In this document: one piece after another, positions 9,267-18,902 of the stretch | Position numbering within the stretch: position 1 is the first letter of the stretch | How the letters are laid out: each line of letters opens with the position of its first letter | Assembly (NCBI GenBank): GCA_017451265.1 | Contig: JAFSPU010000008.1 | Coordinates: 120,258-184,257 of the forward strand | Length of the DNA: 64,000 nt | Direction of reading: 5' to 3' | DNA from: Clostridiales bacterium | GTDB taxonomy: Bacteria > Bacillota > Clostridia > Saccharofermentanales > Saccharofermentanaceae | The notes under the pieces: generated by a model | What the model was told of the DNA's origin: nothing | The model's input: only the letters and a program-made list of their open reading frames with translations | The model's database searches: none | Position numbers and translations under genes: made by a program

Positions 9267-9842
9267 TCACCTCATAAGCATTGTAAGATCAGGTTCATAA
9301 CCAAGATCCGTGATCCACGCCGTAACGTCATCTATGTTCCACTCGCCGTAATCGAACCCAGAGAATGTCGATATTCGCGCATTATCATTAAGCATTATGA
9401 ACTCAGGATATCCGCCGACCTGATAAGCCGTACTTACGGCATCAGCCTCAACTCCGTCAACCGCGATAAACAGCACTCGTCCAACAAGCGTCTGTGCCAG
9501 ATCTTCGACACCCGCTGACAGGTTCTGTGAGCCTCTTGCTGACGATGAATAAAAGTACAGACACACGGGTATTTCGGACTGGGAAGTGATGGAATTAAAG
9601 TCCGTGACTTCCCTGTACTGTATCCCGTAGACCCCCTCATTCTCGCCGTCAACCTGTTCCCAGACAAGAGCTGCCGTCGGCGTGGAATAATCTATATCAC
9701 CCAGATATTCATAATACGCGGGAGATCCTTCAGGCATGCTGACAGAAGGCACGGCTCCTGAAGCGTCAGGCGTCTTTGAAGAACACCCTGAACACATCAG
9801 AACGCATGCACATAAAACAGCTGTCAGCGTCTTCAATTTCAT
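9267..9842 (-). CDS. Thioredoxin-like lipoprotein without CxxC
   Basis: 191 aa. Lipoprotein signal with lipobox MCSGC. After a short linker comes a thioredoxin-like pattern: PVCLYFYSSSARGSQNL where thioredoxins have FWAxWCxxC, VLFIAVDGVEA, then GGYPEFIMLNDNARISTFSG with the expected cis-Pro. Both redox cysteines are absent (Ser/Ala instead), so disulfide exchange by a normal mechanism is not expected. ATGA overlap with mrp upstream shows coupling. A role as binding protein on the outer face is inference. Confidence 0.6.
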   Translation of the reverse strand: MKLKTLTAVLCACVLMCSGCSSKTPDASGAVPSVSMPEGSPAYYEYLGDIDYSTPTAALVWEQVDGENEGVYGIQYREVTDFNSITSQSEIPVCLYFYSSSARGSQNLSAGVEDLAQTLVGRVLFIAVDGVEADAVSTAYQVGGYPEFIMLNDNARISTFSGFDYGEWNIDDVTAWITDLGYEPDLTMLMR

Positions 9843-10684
9843 AACAGAGCTTCAACAGCCTCAACTGTATTGTTAAGAAGATCTGCAGTATCGACCTTCT
9901 CAGTGTTGCCTGAGTCAACGAGCGCCGTGACTGCAGGGTCAAGCGGGAGCTTATCAAGAAGCTTGATTCCGGCCTTGGAAGTCTCCTCAAGAAGCACCTC
10001 GTCAGAACCGAACAGGGAGATCTTCTCACTGCAGTGAGGGCAGTTAACATAAGCCATGTTCTCTACAAGTCCCAGGATATTTACGTTCATCATGGAAGCC
10101 ATGTTGCCCGCCTTGGCAACTATCATGGAGACGAGCTCCTGGGGAGTAGAAACAAGCACGAGCCCGTTCAGAGGCAGAGACTGGAAAAGCGTAAGCGGGA
10201 TGTCACCCGTGCCCGGAGGCATGTCGATGAGAAGAACATCGAGCATTCCCCATTCCACGTCACTCCAGAACTGTCTTACAAGACCGGAAAGTACGGGGCC
10301 TCTCCAGATTACCGGTGAGTTCTCGTCCTCGAGAAGGAGGTTAAGGCTGACTGCCTTAATGCCTCCCTCGGTTACTGCGGGAAGGATCCTCTCGCTCTCG
10401 TTTACTTCAAGCATACCCTTAAGACCGAAGGCTCTCGGGATGGAAGGTCCGGTTACATCGGCATCGAGGATACCGACCTTGAGGCCCTTACCTGCAAGCT
10501 TATGTGCAAGGGTCGAGGTTACGAAGGACTTACCTACTCCGCCCTTTCCGCTCGCAATGCCGATAACGCACTTTATCTGTGACGCATCGTTACAGGGAAG
10601 CTTCTCTATTCCGTTTCTTTTCTCACATGTGGACTGACTTGTGCAGCCCTCTCTGCTTGCGCAGCTGTCGCATGCTGATGACAT
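9839..10684 (-). CDS. mrp: Mrp/NBP35-type iron-sulfur cluster carrier ATPase
   Basis: 281 aa. N-terminal cysteine-rich stretch (CDSCASREGCTSQSTCEK) of the NBP35-like subgroup, deviant Walker A GIASGKGGVGKS at about residue 44, LLIDMPPGTGD, and a CxxC (VNCPHCSEK) near 218 that bridges an Fe-S cluster in the dimer. The family delivers Fe-S clusters to target enzymes. AAGGAG box before ATG 10684. Confidence 0.92.
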   Translation of the reverse strand: MSSACDSCASREGCTSQSTCEKRNGIEKLPCNDASQIKCVIGIASGKGGVGKSFVTSTLAHKLAGKGLKVGILDADVTGPSIPRAFGLKGMLEVNESERILPAVTEGGIKAVSLNLLLEDENSPVIWRGPVLSGLVRQFWSDVEWGMLDVLLIDMPPGTGDIPLTLFQSLPLNGLVLVSTPQELVSMIVAKAGNMASMMNVNILGLVENMAYVNCPHCSEKISLFGSDEVLLEETSKAGIKLLDKLPLDPAVTALVDSGNTEKVDTADLLNNTVEAVEALL

Positions 10685-10702
10685 TTCTGTTCTCCTTCTC
10701 TC

Positions 10703-11701
10703 TTATTGCATTTCTATCAGATCGTCGAATACCTCCTCGTCAGAATCTGCACCCAACACATCTACATAGTGCTGCTGCAGTACTCTGATCGTTTCGGCAT
10801 TTTCATCGTTTCTGTTCATTCTGATTCTTAAGGCGAGCTTCGCCTCAGGGATGATGTTCTTCACCTTCTTAACGGCAGCCTTGGACTTGTCTACTGCCGC
10901 CTTGGAAGCAGCCTTGGACGTGTTAACGATGCCCTGCCTGCCCTCGGAAGCGTAGCGGGCCAGAAGCTGACGCTCCTCGGCACGGTTCTTGCGCGCAAGC
11001 TCACGCTCAGCTTTGCGATGCGCCGCGAATGTCTCACGGAACTCGGTGTAGTCATTTTGCGTAAGCTGGACTGCAGGTGCCGTCTTGGTCACGATAGTAT
11101 CAACCGTACCGTAGATAGAAGAGCCTATCTTGTCTGACGGCATGCGGAAGACGCCGGATACGCTGTTAAGGAACCTTACCTTCTTATTGAATCCGACGAT
11201 AGCCGTAATCGTGACGATGATGTCTATTACCGTGACAACACAGGCAACAAACAGGATGACGAGACGTGCCATGGGAGGTATCGAGTTAATAAGTTTCAAC
11301 ACCGCAGGATGCAGCATGTACATGCCGAGTGAACATGCAATACCCCAGTAGATCGCGAATCTTAAACAGATAAAGCCCTTGAAGTTAAGACGGTAATCGG
11401 AATAGTCCCACCACCTTAAGTGGAAGATGGCATAGAGGACGGCACCGGCGATAAGCTCGACTGTCGTACACACGATAGCAGATCCGAAGAACAGCATCGG
11501 AAATGAATCCATGATAGGACGGAAGAACCAGATAACGCAGTAGAAACCTATACCGTAAACGGGGCACAGTGCTCCGTTAAGAAATCCTCTGTTGATGAAT
11601 TTGCCTTCGGTAATGCCGTAGTAGATAACTTCCACTACCCAGCCGATGAAGCCATAGATAAAGAACATCATAAGGCTGACATCTAAAGGGAAAGGCAGCA
11701 T
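10703..11701 (-). CDS. CmpB-type putative ABC transporter permease-like membrane protein
   Basis: 332 aa. The first 190 residues carry about five hydrophobic segments with the pattern of PF06541 (ABC_trans_CmpB): FFIYGFIGWVVEVIYYG, GFLNGALCPVYGIG, VELIAGAVLYAIFHLRWWDYS. The C-terminal 140 residues are charged and probably cytoplasmic (Ala/Lys/Arg-rich, coiled-coil-like). Transport activity for the family is not shown. TGATG overlap with the methyltransferase gene upstream. Confidence 0.8.
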   Translation of the reverse strand: MLPFPLDVSLMMFFIYGFIGWVVEVIYYGITEGKFINRGFLNGALCPVYGIGFYCVIWFFRPIMDSFPMLFFGSAIVCTTVELIAGAVLYAIFHLRWWDYSDYRLNFKGFICLRFAIYWGIACSLGMYMLHPAVLKLINSIPPMARLVILFVACVVTVIDIIVTITAIVGFNKKVRFLNSVSGVFRMPSDKIGSSIYGTVDTIVTKTAPAVQLTQNDYTEFRETFAAHRKAERELARKNRAEERQLLARYASEGRQGIVNTSKAASKAAVDKSKAAVKKVKNIIPEAKLALRIRMNRNDENAETIRVLQQHYVDVLGADSDEEVFDDLIEMQ

Positions 11702-12327
11702 CAGACTCCTCCCTTTACCGACTTCATGACGTGGTAGCCGCCCTTGATGTCTATGGTCTCGCAGTTGCCGAAAAGCTCCGTGAGCTTCTTCTTGGAAGAA
11801 TCTGCGCCCTGCTTTCTTTGCAGCACAACGTAGATCGCACCGCCTTCCTTCATATGGGCATAAGACTGCTCATAGAAAGCAAAAACGGTCTTCTTTCCCG
11901 CTCTTACCGGAGGATTAGTTATAACCGTATCGAACATCCTGTCTGTAGGAACAGCCTCAAGGATATCGCTCACCATGATGGTATCCGGTGCACGCAGGTT
12001 AAGCTTGGCATTTTCCTTTGCAAGTGCCACCGCTCTGGTATTAACATCAACGCATGTAACATCAAACAGCGTAAATACAGTCTTCATTACGATTCCGACC
12101 ACACCCCAGCCGCAGCCCAGGTCTAGAAGACTCTCGTCTCTTCCGGCACCTCTTTTCTTGATGTCGGCAATAGCTGACTCGAGCAGAAGATCCGTGCCCT
12201 TATCGACAGACGCCTTGGAGAAGACGGCCGTGTCAGTCACGAATCTGAAGTTGATACCGTTGATACGGTAATCGACGAATTTTCTGTTCGAGGGTGTCTC
12301 GGGATTGGCGTCAAAATACTGAGGCAT
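11701..12327 (-). CDS. Class I methyltransferase, RsmC-like (MTS domain)
   Basis: 208 aa. N-terminal RINGINFRFVTDTAVFSKASVDKGTDLLLE is typical of the RsmC/RlmG C-terminal half. SAM-binding LLDLGCGWGVVGIV (motif I), DVNTRAVALAKENAKLN (motif II), and the catalytic NPPVRAGK (NPPF/Y-type, guanine-N2 methylation of rRNA) are all present. Single-domain form, as in many Firmicutes. GGAGAG box before ATG 12327. Confidence 0.85.
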   Translation of the reverse strand: MPQYFDANPETPSNRKFVDYRINGINFRFVTDTAVFSKASVDKGTDLLLESAIADIKKRGAGRDESLLDLGCGWGVVGIVMKTVFTLFDVTCVDVNTRAVALAKENAKLNLRAPDTIMVSDILEAVPTDRMFDTVITNPPVRAGKKTVFAFYEQSYAHMKEGGAIYVVLQRKQGADSSKKKLTELFGNCETIDIKGGYHVMKSVKGGV

Positions 12328-12330
12328 ATA

Positions 12331-12855
12331 TCACAATCTCTCCACTAATGACTTAAGTCTTAAATTCTTCTCGATAAGAAGGATGAACGGGATGCCGATA
12401 ATAATGAGAAGCACAGCCTCGGAAGCTGCAACCTCTACCATCGAGATTATTACAGCCTGAGCCGTAACAGAGCTTCCCTCATCCACGAGAAGGAACGGCA
12501 GATAACCGCCTACTATAAGTCCGTTGCTGATAATTGGCGGGATGATACCGAGGATCTTGTTCTTCTTGCCGATGATCATTGTGAAGATACCGGCTATTAC
12601 GGTAGCAAGAGTTCCGAATATGATATCCACGGGACCCAGGTTGTTCGGATTAAGCAAGTTGGCAATAAAACAGCCGAGAGATACGCCGGGAATGTATCCG
12701 GCAGCGAATGCCGGCAGCACTGTCAGCACCTCTGCCAAACGGAACTGAATGGGACCGAATGCAAACTGTGCCATAGGAAGCGTAAGCACTACATACAGCG
12801 CTGCGATTACTCCTGAGTAGACTATCAGACGGATTTTTTCCTTGTTATCGTTCAA
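12331..12855 (-). CDS. queT: QueT family transporter (predicted queuosine-precursor ECF S component)
   Basis: 174 aa, five to six hydrophobic segments, with the QueT signature AFGPIQFRLAEVLTVLPAFAAGYIPG and LLNPNNLGPVDIIFGTLATV. QueT proteins are S components of energy-coupling-factor transporters often under preQ1 control. Here it starts two bases after the upstream oxidoreductase stop, so no preQ1 riboswitch precedes it directly. Start is TTG 12855; the first ATG is too far inside the first helix. Confidence 0.88.
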   Translation of the reverse strand: MNDNKEKIRLIVYSGVIAALYVVLTLPMAQFAFGPIQFRLAEVLTVLPAFAAGYIPGVSLGCFIANLLNPNNLGPVDIIFGTLATVIAGIFTMIIGKKNKILGIIPPIISNGLIVGGYLPFLLVDEGSSVTAQAVIISMVEVAASEAVLLIIIGIPFILLIEKNLRLKSLVERL

Positions 12856-12857
12856 GC

Positions 12858-13811
12858 TCAGATCATTCTCCTAATCTTGTCATTCAAAGTCGCGATGGTA
12901 GCTGTCTTATGCCAGGGCATCTCAGGGCACTGAATGAGTCCCTTCTTAATGGCGTCTACGCATGCGAGGATCTCAACCGCATAGGAATTGATACCTTCGC
13001 GCTCGGCACTGTCGATGAGCTTACCCTGTGTATCATAAAGCTCGATCTTCTCATAGTCGTTGATATTCTTGATCTTGATATATCCGTTCTCGCCGATAAC
13101 GGAACCGTCCTTATCAGTAAAGGATGCTACAGTAACGAAAGACACGGCCAGAGCTCCGTCATGAGGAATCTCGAGAACGGTGCTTACATCCTTCTCCACA
13201 CCTGTCGAATACTTATGAGCAAATACCGACACGGGCTCAAGGTTCTCGCCGTAGATACTTACGGCAAGATTAGTAGGATATACACCGAGGTCGAGGTGAG
13301 CACCGCCTCCGAGTGTGGGATCCGTGATCCTCTGAACATTCTCGACGTTGTAACCGAGGTTGGACTGGATATATCTTACGGCACCGATCTTGCCGGACTC
13401 GATCCAATTGATCATCTTCTTATGTAGAGGAGTGAATGATGTCCACATAGCTTCACAGACAAACACGCCTCTGTTCTTAGCCTCCGTGAAGATGCTGTCT
13501 GCTTCCTCGCGGCTCATTACGAAAGGCTTTTCGACAAGTACGTTCATGTGGTTCTTAACACACATGACCGCATTCTCGTAGTGGAATGTATTCGGAGTTG
13601 CTATATATACAAGATCGATATCCTTCTGGCGCGTCATCTGCTCATAAGAACCCAAAGGCTTGGCATCGGGGCAATTTTGCTTAACGAACTTATTGGCACG
13701 CGCCTTTTCACGCGAAGCTACGGCTACTACCTCAATATCATCGAGATCCTTTATACTCTCGATCATTCTTGCTGCCATTGTTCCGCATCCGATAATACCG
13801 ATCTTGAACAT
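12858..13811 (-). CDS. Gfo/Idh/MocA family oxidoreductase
   Basis: 317 aa. Rossmann start FKIGIIGCGTMAARMIES, LVYIATPNTFHYENA, and the VEKPFVMS motif with the catalytic-region lysine. The C-terminal half fits the GFO_IDH_MocA C domain (GGGAHLDLGVYPTNLA). NAD(P)-dependent oxidation or reduction of a sugar-like substrate; substrate unknown. AGGTG box before ATG 13811. Confidence 0.9.
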   Translation of the reverse strand: MFKIGIIGCGTMAARMIESIKDLDDIEVVAVASREKARANKFVKQNCPDAKPLGSYEQMTRQKDIDLVYIATPNTFHYENAVMCVKNHMNVLVEKPFVMSREEADSIFTEAKNRGVFVCEAMWTSFTPLHKKMINWIESGKIGAVRYIQSNLGYNVENVQRITDPTLGGGAHLDLGVYPTNLAVSIYGENLEPVSVFAHKYSTGVEKDVSTVLEIPHDGALAVSFVTVASFTDKDGSVIGENGYIKIKNINDYEKIELYDTQGKLIDSAEREGINSYAVEILACVDAIKKGLIQCPEMPWHKTATIATLNDKIRRMI

Positions 13812-13832
13812 TTCTTTTCACCTCTATTTTTA

Positions 13833-14582
13833 TTAATCTAATTCGATCATACCGAGAACCTTGGATATGCTCTCGTGGAAAACAAGCTTTGCCATTCTGT
13901 CCGCAGACGTTACATCACGGTTAATGATGATCAGGTTCTCACCTCTGAAAGACCACGCCAGCGATGCCGCGGGATTTACTACCAGGGATGTGCCTCCGAT
14001 GATAAGGCAGTCCGCATTCGCGACAAGCTTTACGGAATTCTGCCAGGCATCCTGAGGAAGGCCTTCACCGTACAGTGTTACTTCAGGTCTTATGAGGCCT
14101 CCGCAGATCTTGCACTTCGGCACAGCCTCATCACTCTTGAAGATATAATCTGCAGGATACTTCTTCTTGCATCTGCTGCAGTAGTTACGGAGTGTCGAAC
14201 CGTGAACCTCCTGAACATTGACGCTTCCCGCCTTCTGGTGAAGTCCGTCGATGTTCTGGGTAATGACGCCGTCGAGCTTTCCGGCCTTCTCCATCTGCGC
14301 AAGCTTGATGTGCGCCGCATTAGGCTCTATTCCCTCGCCGTTAAGCTTCTGACGGTAGAATTCGTAAAACACCTTAGGCTCGTCCTCAAGGCAGTTGATG
14401 GACAGAAGATACTCCGGCGTATATGCGTCGAACCTTACATCATGCTGGTTATAAAGTCCGTCCTTCGATCTGAAGTCAGGGATGCCGCTCTCTGTGGAGA
14501 CGCCTGCACCTCCGAAGAACACGATGTGTTCCGATTCCTTAATGATCTTGTTAAGTTCCGCGTACTGTGCCGTGTAATCCAT
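13833..14582 (-). CDS. Sirtuin (SIR2 family NAD-dependent protein deacylase)
   Basis: 249 aa. FFGGAGVSTESGIPDFRSKDGLY, TQNIDGLHQKAGS, catalytic His in EVHGS, zinc cysteines CSRC...CKICGG, and GTSLVVNPAASL. Full set of class U/III-like catalytic residues, so it is expected to remove acetyl groups from lysine with NAD. It belongs to the minus operon between trpS and the Gfo oxidoreductase. GGGGAGG-type box before ATG 14582. Nothing nearby suggests a defence sirtuin. Confidence 0.93.
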   Translation of the reverse strand: MDYTAQYAELNKIIKESEHIVFFGGAGVSTESGIPDFRSKDGLYNQHDVRFDAYTPEYLLSINCLEDEPKVFYEFYRQKLNGEGIEPNAAHIKLAQMEKAGKLDGVITQNIDGLHQKAGSVNVQEVHGSTLRNYCSRCKKKYPADYIFKSDEAVPKCKICGGLIRPEVTLYGEGLPQDAWQNSVKLVANADCLIIGGTSLVVNPAASLAWSFRGENLIIINRDVTSADRMAKLVFHESISKVLGMIELD

Positions 14583-14620
14583 CTTTGCCTCCCCTCTGCC
14601 AAATGGATCTCCTTTAGCAA

Positions 14621-15759
<1,139 letters not shown>

Positions 15760-15815
15760 GTTTTCAATTAATCAGTTGGTGTTCGGGCTTCGTCCGCCTA
15801 CGCGCCTCGCCCGTT

Positions 15816-16001
15816 TATACTTTTTCCCGTATTTCAGAAAAAAGTATACAGTTTTGGCCTGATTTTCCTATTTTCCACCCGTTTTCCCCAATCAAACGCA
15901 CGATTTACCCGGATATCCTATACTTTTTCATATGTTTTGAAATAAAGTATAAAAAATCCCTCAAATCGTATACTTTTTCTCAAAATCTCCAAAAAAGTAT
16001 A
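15816..16001. repeat. Three 33-nt palindromic units (TATACTTTTT...AAAGTATA)
   Basis: Units at 15816-15848, 15919-15951 and 15969-16001 are each exactly 33 nt, begin TATACTTTTTC (unit 3 also TC) and end AAAGTATA. Centres differ. Each can fold into a hairpin in RNA or act as a dyad operator. Function unknown. Confidence 0.8.
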
Positions 16002-16051
16002 ACCGAGGGGGCCACTGTCCAACCGGGGACGGTTCTCAACTGGTCAACCGG

Positions 16052-16309
16052 TCACTCCAGTATCTCGTACATCGAGTCGGCATCTTCTTTACGTATCGAC
16101 TGCGCTATCGACAGGACTCTGAACCCGACCGTGCCGTTACCGAACTCGATCGTGACCTCATCGCCTACCTTCAGTCTAACGGAAGGCTTGGCGGGGCGTC
16201 CGTTCACCGTAACTCTTCCCGCGTCACACACGTCGTTTGCCACCTGGCGGCGCTTAATTATGCGCGACACCTTAAGGAACTTATCAAGTCTCATGCCTTC
16301 GTCTGCCAT
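16052..16309 (-). CDS. rqcP: RqcP (YabO-type S4-domain protein)
   Basis: 85 aa, the length of B. subtilis YabO/RqcP. S4 fold: MRLDKFLKVSRIIKRRQVAN, DAGRVTVNGRPAKPS, LKVGDEVTIEFG, with the typical C-terminus ADSMYEILE. RqcP binds stalled 50S subunits with RqcH and tRNA-Ala during ribosome quality control tailing. Start overlaps the recR stop by one base (TAATG), an unusual partner; it is the last gene before the trpS leader. Confidence 0.92.
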   Translation of the reverse strand: MADEGMRLDKFLKVSRIIKRRQVANDVCDAGRVTVNGRPAKPSVRLKVGDEVTIEFGNGTVGFRVLSIAQSIRKEDADSMYEILE

Positions 16310-16917
16310 TATGAACCCACCGTCTTTCTTCCCTTAAGAGCGCTTGCCAGGGTAAGGTCGTCTGCAAACTCGATGTCAGATCCCATGGGAAGGCCCGAGG
16401 CGAGCCTTGTTACCTTTATCCCCGTCGCAGACAGCAGACGCGAGATATAGAGTGCAGTCGCGTTTCCTTCCGCGGTCTGGTTGGTGGCCACGATAACTTC
16501 CTTTATCTCGGGGTGATCCGTAAGCCTCGCAAAGAGTTCTGTCAGCGTAATGTCTTTCATGTTCATGTTGCCCACGGGATTGTAGACACCGTGAAGCACA
16601 TGGTAAAGGCCGTTGTACTCGTGCATCCTCTCAAAAGCGGACACATCGCGGGGAGACTCCACAACGCAAACGGTGCCGGTATCGCGCTTGGGATCCGTGC
16701 AGATAGGGCACGGGTCACTGTCAGTGAAGTTCTGGCAGATACTGCAGCGCTTGGTAAGCTTTCTTGCCTCTACAATGGCACCAGTCAGGGCATCCGCCTC
16801 TTCCTGAGACATGGACAAAATGGAAAAAGCCAGCCTCTGAGCCGACTTTCCTCCGATGCCCGGAAGCGATCCGAGCTTTGATATCAGATTCTGTACCGAA
16901 GGTGAATATCTTGCCAT
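16309..16917 (-). CDS. recR: Recombination mediator RecR
   Basis: 202 aa. Helix-hairpin-helix LGSLPGIGGKSAQRLAF, C4 zinc finger CSIC...CPIC, Toprim domain starting CVVESPRDVSAFE and ending NQTAEGNATALYISRLL. Works with RecF/RecO in loading RecA on gapped DNA. One-base gap to ybaB upstream; the ybaB-recR pair is conserved in bacteria and normally follows dnaX. Confidence 0.96.
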   Translation of the reverse strand: MARYSPSVQNLISKLGSLPGIGGKSAQRLAFSILSMSQEEADALTGAIVEARKLTKRCSICQNFTDSDPCPICTDPKRDTGTVCVVESPRDVSAFERMHEYNGLYHVLHGVYNPVGNMNMKDITLTELFARLTDHPEIKEVIVATNQTAEGNATALYISRLLSATGIKVTRLASGLPMGSDIEFADDLTLASALKGRKTVGS

Positions 16918-16918
16918 A

Positions 16919-17266
16919 TCAGAACGGCATCTTAACTCCGCCGGTAACCTTATTCATCATCTCTGTGGACTTAGCCTCAAGCTCGTCATTTGCCTGATTG
17001 TAAGCAGCAGTGATGAGATCTGCGAGCATCTCTGCATCATCGGGATCGATAACCTCAGGGGCGATCTCGAGGTTGTAGATCTTGTGGTCGCCGCCGAGCA
17101 CGAGCTTTACCTTATCTCCGCCTGCGGAACCTGCGATACGAAGCTGCTTGATCTCGATCTGAACATTCTCGAGCTCCTTCTGCATCTTCTGTGCCTGAGC
17201 CATAAGGTTACCCATATTTCCCATGCCGCCCATTCCGCCGGGCATTCCTCTGAATCCTTTAGCCAT
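16919..17266 (-). CDS. YbaB/EbfC nucleoid-associated protein
   Basis: 115 aa. N-terminal Gly/Met-rich stretch (FRGMPGGMGGMGNMG), a helix (LMAQAQKMQKELENVQ), and the family core GDKVKLVLGGDHKIYNLEIAPEVIDPDDAEML. Small dimeric DNA-binding protein. GGAGG box before ATG 17266. It has its own promoter at 17308-17316, since an FAD oxidoreductase gene separates it from dnaX. Confidence 0.93.
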   Translation of the reverse strand: MAKGFRGMPGGMGGMGNMGNLMAQAQKMQKELENVQIEIKQLRIAGSAGGDKVKLVLGGDHKIYNLEIAPEVIDPDDAEMLADLITAAYNQANDELEAKSTEMMNKVTGGVKMPF

Positions 17267-17307
17267 TCTTTTTATCCTCCGAAATAGTTTTTCAGTTTAA
17301 CTCAAGT

Positions 17308-17316
17308 ATTGTACCA
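17308..17316 (-). promoter_or_regulatory. Extended -10 upstream of ybaB-recR-rqcP
   Basis: TGG-TACAAT on the minus strand (17316-17308) between the FAD oxidoreductase stop and ybaB, leaving a leader of about 35 bases. The same TGGTACAATAC sequence occurs at the SRP RNA promoter. Confidence 0.6.
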
Positions 17317-17321
17317 CACCG

Positions 17322-18902
17322 TCAGGCTTCTTCCTTCTGCTCGTGGTATTCTTTCTCAGTATTAACACTCCAGATAGCAGACTTGTCAGTGCTGCCTGTG
17401 ATTATACACTTAACGGCTTCAAACGAAGTCATCATTGAATGATCGAGATTGTTGTATCTGTGCTGGCCGTTTCTTCCGACGCAGTAAAGGTTATCGATCG
17501 TATTCAGATAATCGATAAGAGTATCGATCTGATCGTATGTATCGAAATAAGCGGGATATGCCTTCTTAACCTTCTCCATGTGAGAATCCAGGACATCATC
17601 AAGGCTTGAAATCAGCCCTATCCTTACCATCTCTTCAGTTCCGAGCTTGGAGAACTGCTCCTCTGTCATATTCCAGAACTCGTCGCCTTCGTTACAGAAA
17701 TACTCGAGTCCTATCCACACGGTATTCTCGAGGTCTTTTACCATATAAGGAGACCAGTTGTTATAAATCTGAAATCTTCCCATCTTTACACTTCTGTCCT
17801 GAACATAGACCCAGCAGTCAGGTACGATATTACCGACAGTCTTTATATCAGTCTTGTTCTCCAGATTCAGCTTCTTAACGAGAACGCCGAGCGTCATATA
17901 ATCACGGTAAGGAAGCCCGGAAGCGATCTTTGAAGGCTCTTCGGGCACATCATTCATTCCGCCTACAAGGTCTTTCAAAGGCATGGATGAGATAAAGCAG
18001 TCACCTTCCATAACGCACTCTTCTCCGTCTTTAACATAAGTAAGGGATATGATGCGGCTGCCTTCCTTGTGAAGCTTTGTTACCTCCGCTTCCTTTATTA
18101 TTGTTCCGCCGAGTTCTTCTACTCTTTGTGCCGTAACCTCCCACAGTTCACCCGGTCCTAACTTAGGGTACTTGAACTGCTCGATCAGGGAAGTATTCAC
18201 CTTCCTGTTCTTCACATGAAAGATCTTGCCGAAAACATCCTTCAGAATGCCTCCGATCGAAAGGCCCTTAGTGCGCTGCGCGCCCCATGAAGCATCGATC
18301 TCACTCGGATGTCTTCCCCACAGATTCTCTGTATAGTATTCGAAGAACATCGAGTACAGTTTTCTTCCGAATGAATTGATATAGAAGTTCTCCAGATTGT
18401 CTTCCGGAAGCTTATGGAACAGCGTCTTCAGATAACTGAAACCGCACTTCATCGTATTTGCAAATCCCATATTTTTGAAAGTCGCAAGCTTCAAGGAAAT
18501 CGGGTAATCGTAAAACTTACCGTCGAAGAAGATTCTGGAAACTCTGTGTCTAGTGAGCATTACCACATCTTCTTTTGAAGGGTCGGGACCTTCTGCATTA
18601 AGAGGAACACTGCGCGAGAGCATGATGTCATCCTTAGAAGGAGCTCCCTGCATGGGCATCATCTTATCCCACCACTCATTTACTTCGGGAGCCTTCGAGA
18701 AGAATCTGTGTCCACCCATATCCATACGGTTACCTTTATAGTTAACCGTCTTGGAAATACCGCCAAACATATCAGAACCTTCGAATACGACTACCTCATA
18801 TCCGTCCGAGCGCGATAACAGTTCATATGCGGCAGTGAGGCCCGCAGGTCCCGCGCCTATGATCAGTACTTTTTTCCTTTTGTTACCGGTCTCGTTATTC
18901 AT
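17322..18902 (-). CDS. FAD-dependent amine oxidoreductase-like protein
   Basis: 526 aa. Dinucleotide fold [20 protein letters not shown] at the N-terminus, [17 protein letters not shown], then [18 protein letters not shown], as in protoporphyrinogen oxidase/UDP-galactopyranose mutase-like proteins. A C-terminal FAD-contact region with [18 protein letters not shown] is present. In relatives this type often serves polysaccharide or carotenoid-like chemistry; the substrate is unknown here. ATG 18902 overlaps the dnaX stop by eight bases; a GTG at 18938 is a less likely start. It stands between dnaX and ybaB, which are usually adjacent. Confidence 0.8.
   Translation of the reverse strand: MNNETGNKRKKVLIIGAGPAGLTAAYELLSRSDGYEVVVFEGSDMFGGISKTVNYKGNRMDMGGHRFFSKAPEVNEWWDKMMPMQGAPSKDDIMLSRSVPLNAEGPDPSKEDVVMLTRHRVSRIFFDGKFYDYPISLKLATFKNMGFANTMKCGFSYLKTLFHKLPEDNLENFYINSFGRKLYSMFFEYYTENLWGRHPSEIDASWGAQRTKGLSIGGILKDVFGKIFHVKNRKVNTSLIEQFKYPKLGPGELWEVTAQRVEELGGTIIKEAEVTKLHKEGSRIISLTYVKDGEECVMEGDCFISSMPLKDLVGGMNDVPEEPSKIASGLPYRDYMTLGVLVKKLNLENKTDIKTVGNIVPDCWVYVQDRSVKMGRFQIYNNWSPYMVKDLENTVWIGLEYFCNEGDEFWNMTEEQFSKLGTEEMVRIGLISSLDDVLDSHMEKVKKAYPAYFDTYDQIDTLIDYLNTIDNLYCVGRNGQHRYNNLDHSMMTSFEAVKCIITGSTDKSAIWSVNTEKEYHEQKEEA

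Noticed and set aside
12331-12900. preQ1 riboswitch before queT
   Set aside because: queT starts two bases after the upstream gene, leaving no leader.
13833-14582. Sirtuin as part of a defence system (Thoeris, DSR)
   Set aside because: It is a short, standard deacylase with zinc cysteines in a household operon, with no TIR, nuclease or other defence partner nearby.
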